Below are positions 59,614-64,000 of a stretch of 64,000 bases of DNA, one piece after another. How positions within the stretch are numbered: position 1 is the first letter of the stretch; the number at the start of each line of letters is the position of its first letter. The DNA comes from Allodiplogaster sudhausi (lineage: Eukaryota > Nematoda > Chromadorea > Rhabditida > Diplogasteridae). Both the position numbers and the translations under genes were made by a program. The notes beneath the pieces were generated by a model. The model saw only the letters and a program-made list of their open reading frames with translations, was not told the DNA's origin and did no database searches. The stretch covers positions 1 to 64,000 of the forward strand of contig CALZFC010000183.1 of assembly GCA_945643635.1 (NCBI GenBank), read 5' to 3'.

Positions 59614-60221
59614 GGGCTCCTCTGGGCTCCTCTGGGTTCCTCTTGGCTCCTCTGGGCTCCTCTGGGCTCCTCTGGGCTCCTCTGGGCTCCTCTGGGCTCC
59701 TCTGGGCTTCTCTGGGCATACTGTCGAGAATCCAAATATGTCCGAGTATCCAAGAAGACTGAATTCCTTTCGAGTATCCAAGAAGACTGAATTCCTTAAA
59801 TATAGCTTGCATTAATTCGCCTTTCAGAATCTGGGCTCCTCTGGGCTCCTCTGGGCTCCTCTGGGCTCCTCTGGGCTCCTCTGGGCTCCTCTGGGCTCCT
59901 CTGGGCTCCTCTGGGCTTCTCTGGGCATACTGTCGAGAATCCAAATATGTCCGAGTATCCAAGAAGACTGAATTCCTTTCGAGTATCCAAGAAGACTGAA
60001 TTCTTTAAATATAGCTTGCATTAATTCGTCTTTCAGAATCTGGGCTCCTCTGGGCTCCTCTGGGTTCCTCTGGGCTCCTCTGCGCTCCTCTGGGCTCCTC
60101 TGGGCTCCTCTGGGCTCCTCTGGGCTCCTCTGGGCTCCTCTGGGCTCCTCTGGGCTCCTCTGGGCTCCTCTGGGCTCCTCTGAGCTCCTCTGGGCTCCTC
60201 TGGGCTCCTCTGGGCTTCTCT

Positions 60222-60340
60222 GGGCATACTGTCGAGAATCCAAATATGTCCGAGTATATAAGAAGACTGAATTCCTTTCGAGTATCCAAGAAGACTGAAT
60301 TCCTTAAATATAGCTTGCATTAATTCGCCTTTCAGAATCT
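60222..60340 (+). repeat. Core with GAGTATATAAG double change
   Basis: It has the same CC-to-AT change as the core at 40485, but with the normal ACTGTCGAG. The unit that follows is 219 bp with GCGCTCCTCT, TGGCTCCTCT and GGGCTCCACT, as after 40485. Confidence 0.88.
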
Positions 60341-61423
60341 GGGCTCCTCTGGGCTCCTCTGCGCTCCTCTTGGCTCCTCTGGGCTCCTCTGGGCTCCTCT
60401 GGGCTCCTCTGGGCTCCACTGGGCTCCTCTGGGCTTCTCTGGGCATACTGTCGAGAATCCAAATATGTCCGAGTATCCAAGAAGACTGAATTCCTTTCGA
60501 GTATCCAAGAAGACTGAATTCCTTAAATATAGCTTGCATTAATTCGCCTTTCAGAATCTGGGCTCCTCTGGGCTCCTCTGGGCTCCTCTGGGCTTCTCTG
60601 GGCATACTGTCGAGAATCCAAATATGTCCGAGTATCCAAGAAGACTGAATTCCTTTCGAGTATCCAAGAAGACTGAATTCTTTAAATATAGCTTGCATTA
60701 ATTCGTCTTTCAGAATCTGGGCTCCTCTGGGCTCCTCTGGGTTCCTCTGGGCTCCTCTGCGCTCCTCTGGGCTCCTCTGGGCTAATTTGGGCTCCTCTGG
60801 GCTCCTCTGGGCTCCTCTGGGCTCCTCTGGGCTCCTCTGGGCTCCTCTGGGCTCCTCTGGGCTCCTCTGGGCTCCTCTGGGCTCCTCTTGGCTCCTCTGG
60901 GCTCCTCTGGGCTCCTCTGGGCTCCTCTGGGCTCCTCTGGGCTCCTCTGGGCTCCTCTGGGCTCCTCTGGGCTCCTCTGGGCTCCTCTGGGCTCCTCTGG
61001 GCTCCTCTGGGCTTCTCTGGGCATACTGTCGAGAATCCAAATATGTCCGAGTATCCAAGAAGACTGAATTCCTTTCGAGTATCCAAGAAGACTGAATTCC
61101 TTAAATATAGCTTGCATTAATTCGCCTTTCAGAATCTGGGCTCCTCTGGGCTCCTCTGCGCTCCTCTGGGCTCCTCTGGGCTCCTCTGGGCTCCTCTGGG
61201 CTCCTCTGGGCTCCATTGGGCTCCTCTGGGCTTCTCTGGGCATACTGTCGAGAATCCAAATATGTCCGAGTATCCAAGAAGACTGAATTCCTTTCGAGTA
61301 TCCAAGAAGACTGAATTCTTTAAATATAGCTTGCATTAATTCGTCTTTCAGAATCTGGGCTCCTCTGGGCTCCTCTGGGTTCCTCTGGGCTCCTCTGGGC
61401 TCCTCTGGGCTCCTCTGGGCTCC

Positions 61424-61522
61424 AAATATGTCCGAGTATCCAAGAAGACTGAATTCCTTTCGAGTATCCAAGAAGACTGAATTCCTTAAATATAGCTTGC
61501 ATTAATTCGCCTTTCAGAATCT
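61424..61522 (+). repeat. Truncated core 10
   Basis: It has the same junction. Unlike most others it reads TTCCTTAAA and TTCGCC, the other core haplotype, so part of the core was exchanged after truncation. Confidence 0.92.
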
Positions 61523-63951
61523 GGGCTCCTCTGGGCTCCTCTGGGTTCCTCTTGGCTCCTCTGGGCTCCTCTGGGCTCCTCTGGGCTCCTCTGGGCTCCA
61601 CTGGGCTCCTCTGGGCTTCTCTGGGCATACTGTCGAGAATCCAAATATGTCCGAGTATCCAAGAAGACTGAATTCCTTTCGAGTATCCAAGAAGACTGAA
61701 TTCCTTAAATATAGCTTGCATTAATTCGCCTTTCAGAATCTGGGCTCCTCTGGGCTCCTCTGGGCTCCTCTGGGCTCCTCTGGGCTCCTCTGGGCTCCTC
61801 TGGGCTCCTCTGGGCTCTTCTGGGCTCCTCTGGGCTCCTCTGGGCTACTCTGGGCTCCTCTGGGCTCCTCTGGGCATACTGTCGAGAATCCAAATATGTC
61901 CGAGTATCCAAGAAGACTGAATTCCTTTCGAGTATCCAAGAAGACTGAATTCCTTAAATATAGCTTGCATTAATTCGCCTTTCAGAATCTGGGCTCCTCT
62001 GGGCTCCTCTGGGCTCCTCTGGGCTCCTCTGGGCTCCTCTGGGCTCCTCTGGGCTCCTCTGGGCTCCTCTGGGCTTCTCTGGGCATACTGTCGAGAATCC
62101 AAATATGTCCGAGTATCCAAGAAGACTGAATTCCTTTCGAGTATCCAAGAAGACTGAATTCTTTAAATATAGCTTGCATTAATTCGTCTTTCAGAATCTG
62201 GGCTCCTCTGGGCTCCTCTGGGTTCCTCTGGGCTCCTCTGCGCTCCTCTGGGCTCCTCTGGGCTCCTCTGGGCTCCACTGGGCTCCTCTGGGCTTCTCTG
62301 GGCTTCTCTGGGCTCCTCTGGGCTCCTCTGGGCTCCTCTGGCTCCTCTGGGCTCCTCTGGGCTCCTCTGGGCTTCTCTGGGCATACTGTCGAGAATCCAA
62401 ATATGTCCGAGTATCCAAGAAGACTGAATTCCTTTCGAGTATCCAAGAAGACTGAATTCCTTAAATATAGCTTGCATTAATTCGCCTTTCAGAATCTGGG
62501 CTCCTCTGGGCTCCTCTGCGCTCCTCTTGGCTCCTCTGGGCTCCTCTGGGCTCCTCTGGGCTCCTCTGGGCTCCACTGGGCTCCTCTGGGCTTCTCTGGG
62601 CATACTGTCGAGAATCCAAATATGTCCGAGTATCCAAGAAGACTGAATTCCTTTCGAGTATCCAAGAAGACTGAATTCCTTAAATATAGCTTGCATTAAT
62701 TCGCCTTTCAGAATCTGGGCTCCTCTGGGCTCCTCTGGGCTCCTCTGGGCTCCTCTGGGCTCCTCTGGGCTCCTCTGGGCTCCTCTGGGCTCTTCTGGGC
62801 TCCTCTGGGCTCCTCTGGGCTACTCTGGGCTCCTCTGGGCTCCTCTGGGCATACTGTCGAGAATCCAAATATGTCCGAGTATCCAAGAAGACTGAATTCC
62901 TTTCGAGTATCCAAGAAGACTGAATTCCTTAAATATAGCTTGCATTAATTCGCCTTTCAGAATCTGGGCTCCTCTGGGCTCCTCTGGGCTCCTCTGGGCT
63001 CCTCTGGGCTCCTCTGGGCTCCTCTGGGCTCCTCTGGGCTTCTCTGGGCATACTGTCGAGAATCCAAATATGTCCGAGTATCCAAGAAGACTGAATTCCT
63101 TTCGAGTATCCAAGAAGACTGAATTCCTTAAATATAGCTTGCATTAATTCGCCTTTCAGAATCTGGGCTCCTCTGGGCTCCTCTGGGCTCCTCTGGGCTC
63201 CTCTGGGCTCCTCTGGGCTCCTCTGGGCTCCTCTGGGCTCCTCTGGGCTCCTCTGGGCTCCTCTGGGCTACTCTGGGCTCCTCTGGGCTCCTCTGGGCAT
63301 ACTGTCGAGAATCCAAATATGTCCGAGTATCCAAGAAGACTGAATTCCTTTCGAGTATCCAAGAAGACTGAATTCCTTAAATATAGCTTGCATTAATTCG
63401 CCTTTCAGAATCTGGGCTCCTCTGGGCTCCTCTGGGCTCCTCTGGGCTCCTCTGGGCTCCTCTGGGCTCCTCTGGGCTCCTCTGGGCTCCTCTGGGCTCC
63501 TCTGGGCTTCTCTGGGCATACTGTCGAGAATCCAAATATGTCCGAGTATCCAAGAAGACTGAATTCCTTTCGAGTATCCAAGAAGACTGAATTCCTTAAA
63601 TATAGCTTGCATTAATTCGCCTTTCAGAATCTGGGCTCCTCTGGGCTCCTCTGCGCTCCTCTGGGCTCCTCTGGGCTCCTCTGGGCTCCTCTGGGCTCCT
63701 CTGGGCTCCTCTGGGCTCCTCTGGGCTTCTCTGGGCATACTGTCGAGAATCCAAATATGTCCGAGTATCCAAGAAGACTGAATTCCTTTCGAGTATCCAA
63801 GAAGACTGAATTCCTTAAATATAGCTTGCATTAATTCGCCTTTCAGAATCTGGGCTCCTCTGGGCTCCTCTGCGCTCCTCTGGGCTCCTCTGGGCTCCTC
63901 TGGGCTCCTCTGGGCTCCTCTGGGCTCCATTGGGCTCCTCTGGGCTTTTCT

Positions 63952-64000
63952 GGGCATACTGTCGAGAATCCAAATATGTCCGAGTATCCAAGAAGACTGA
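63952..64000 (+). repeat. Partial core at the right edge
   Basis: The first 49 bp of a normal core, ending within GAAGACTGA of the first 28-bp copy. The array continues past the window. Confidence 0.95.

Larger units (their letters stand above)
58692..60599. repeat. HOR-F copy 7 (1908 bp)
   Basis: Spacings are 418, 219, 166, 219, 209, 299, 219 and 159. The 249-bp units after the long unit and after the truncated core are absent. The long unit has CCTTGGGC where other copies have the GGGCTAATTT marker. The core at 60222 carries the GAGTATATAAG double change. Confidence 0.88.
1..64000. repeat. Composite megasatellite array filling the window
   Basis: The window is head-to-tail units made of a 119-bp AT-rich core followed by a variable run of the 10-mer GGGCTCCTCT. 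I located 271 cores by their TTAAATATAG box, from 191 to 63815, giving a mean period near 236 bp, plus one cut by the right edge. Every core is in the same orientation. No stretch over about 30 bp falls outside the core or 10-mer pattern, so there is no room for an unrelated gene or inserted element. Common 10-mer variants are GCGCTCCTCT, GGGTTCCTCT, GGGCTCTTCT, GGGCTACTCT, GGGCTCCACT, GGGCTAATTT, GGGCTTCTCT and GGGCTTTTCT. A eukaryotic heterochromatic satellite is the inferred class. The family name and host are unknown to me. Confidence 0.97.
41838..64000. repeat. HOR family F region (truncated-core HORs)
   Basis: This third of the window is built from 1.9-3.3 kb HORs. Each starts with a long unit (319, 349, 409, 409, 409, 409, 418 and 419 bp in order), usually followed by 249, 219, a 166-bp spacing to a core that lacks its first 20 bp, 219, 249 and 209. 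Periods are 1868, 3162, 3310, 3084, 3033, 2397 and 1908 bp, with the last copy running to the edge. Nearly all full units fit 119+10n. This is the longest-period and most uniform HOR in the window. Confidence 0.92.
60600..64000. repeat. HOR-F copy 8, cut by the window edge
   Basis: Spacings are 419, 219, 166, 219, 249, 209, 298, 219, 249, 199, 249, 219 and 219, then the edge. The 298-bp unit repeats the mid-run double GGGCTTCTCT of copy 6 with one base lost (GGCTCC near 62340). Confidence 0.87.

Noticed and set aside
1..64000. A repetitive protein-coding gene rich in S, P, E, R and G on the minus strand
   Set aside because: The 10-mer is open in all frames, unit lengths break the frame from one unit to the next, cores carry stops in two frames, and most candidate starts would be TTG. 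Nothing indicates a conserved frame.
1..64000. CRISPR-like repeat-spacer array
   Set aside because: The 'spacers' are themselves tandem 10-mers, the repeated core is far too long at 119 bp, and no cas genes are present.
1..64000. Telomeric repeats or an rDNA spacer
   Set aside because: No TTAGGG-type tandem repeat and no rRNA-like sequence was seen anywhere in the window.
1..64000. Transposable element insertions in the array
   Set aside because: Core spacing is continuous with no gap large enough for an insertion, and no terminal repeats or target-site duplications were seen.
1..64000. Simple assembly artefact (one read region copied many times)
   Set aside because: Units differ in length, marker 10-mers and private mutations in a nested, tree-like way that mechanical duplication would not give. 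Read-depth confirmation would still be needed for the exact copy number.

Overview
The whole 64 kb window is one uninterrupted composite satellite (megasatellite). I find no gene, RNA gene, transposon, CRISPR array or unique-sequence island in it. The repeat unit has two parts. One is an AT-rich core of 119 bp (about 39% GC) that opens GGGCATACTG and closes TTTCAGAATCT. The other is a run of a 10-bp minisatellite, GGGCTCCTCT (70% GC). Full unit length is therefore 119 + 10n bp. By hand I count 271 cores that reach or pass the TTAAATATAG box, plus a partial one at the right edge. Mean spacing is about 236 bp. All cores lie in the same orientation. The 10-mer runs (4 to 31 copies each, roughly 3,100-3,200 copies in total) make up about half the window.

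The size, the head-to-tail homogeneity, the nested repeats and the lack of genes point to eukaryotic heterochromatin (centromeric, pericentromeric, subtelomeric or sex-chromosome type). The species cannot be told from the sequence and I do not recognise the repeat family. Long stop-free frames occur on both strands only because a 10-bp unit without stop codons is open in every frame. They are not genes.

The layout follows from the order of unit lengths. 1-5941 is a degenerate flank with many 1-2 bp indels. 5942-16229 is a family of 1.2-2.8 kb higher-order repeats (HORs) built around a 289-bp and a 339-370-bp unit. 16230-18787 holds three copies of a ~700-bp trimer. 18788-26857 holds five 0.9-2.0 kb copies, each ending in a long unit with a GGGCTAATTT marker. 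26858-37040 is rich in alternating 249/219-bp units and contains 1653- and 1195-bp HORs. 37041-41837 has a 1015-bp tetramer in three copies. 41838-64000 has 1.9-3.3 kb HORs that carry a novel core lacking its first 20 bp.

The main biological interest is structural and evolutionary. Each region has its own HOR, with private mutations that trace individual duplications. A truncated core arose once and spread only in the right third. The 10-mer runs match the canonical G-quadruplex pattern (GGG with 7-nt loops) hundreds of times on one strand. All counts here are by eye from the sequence.
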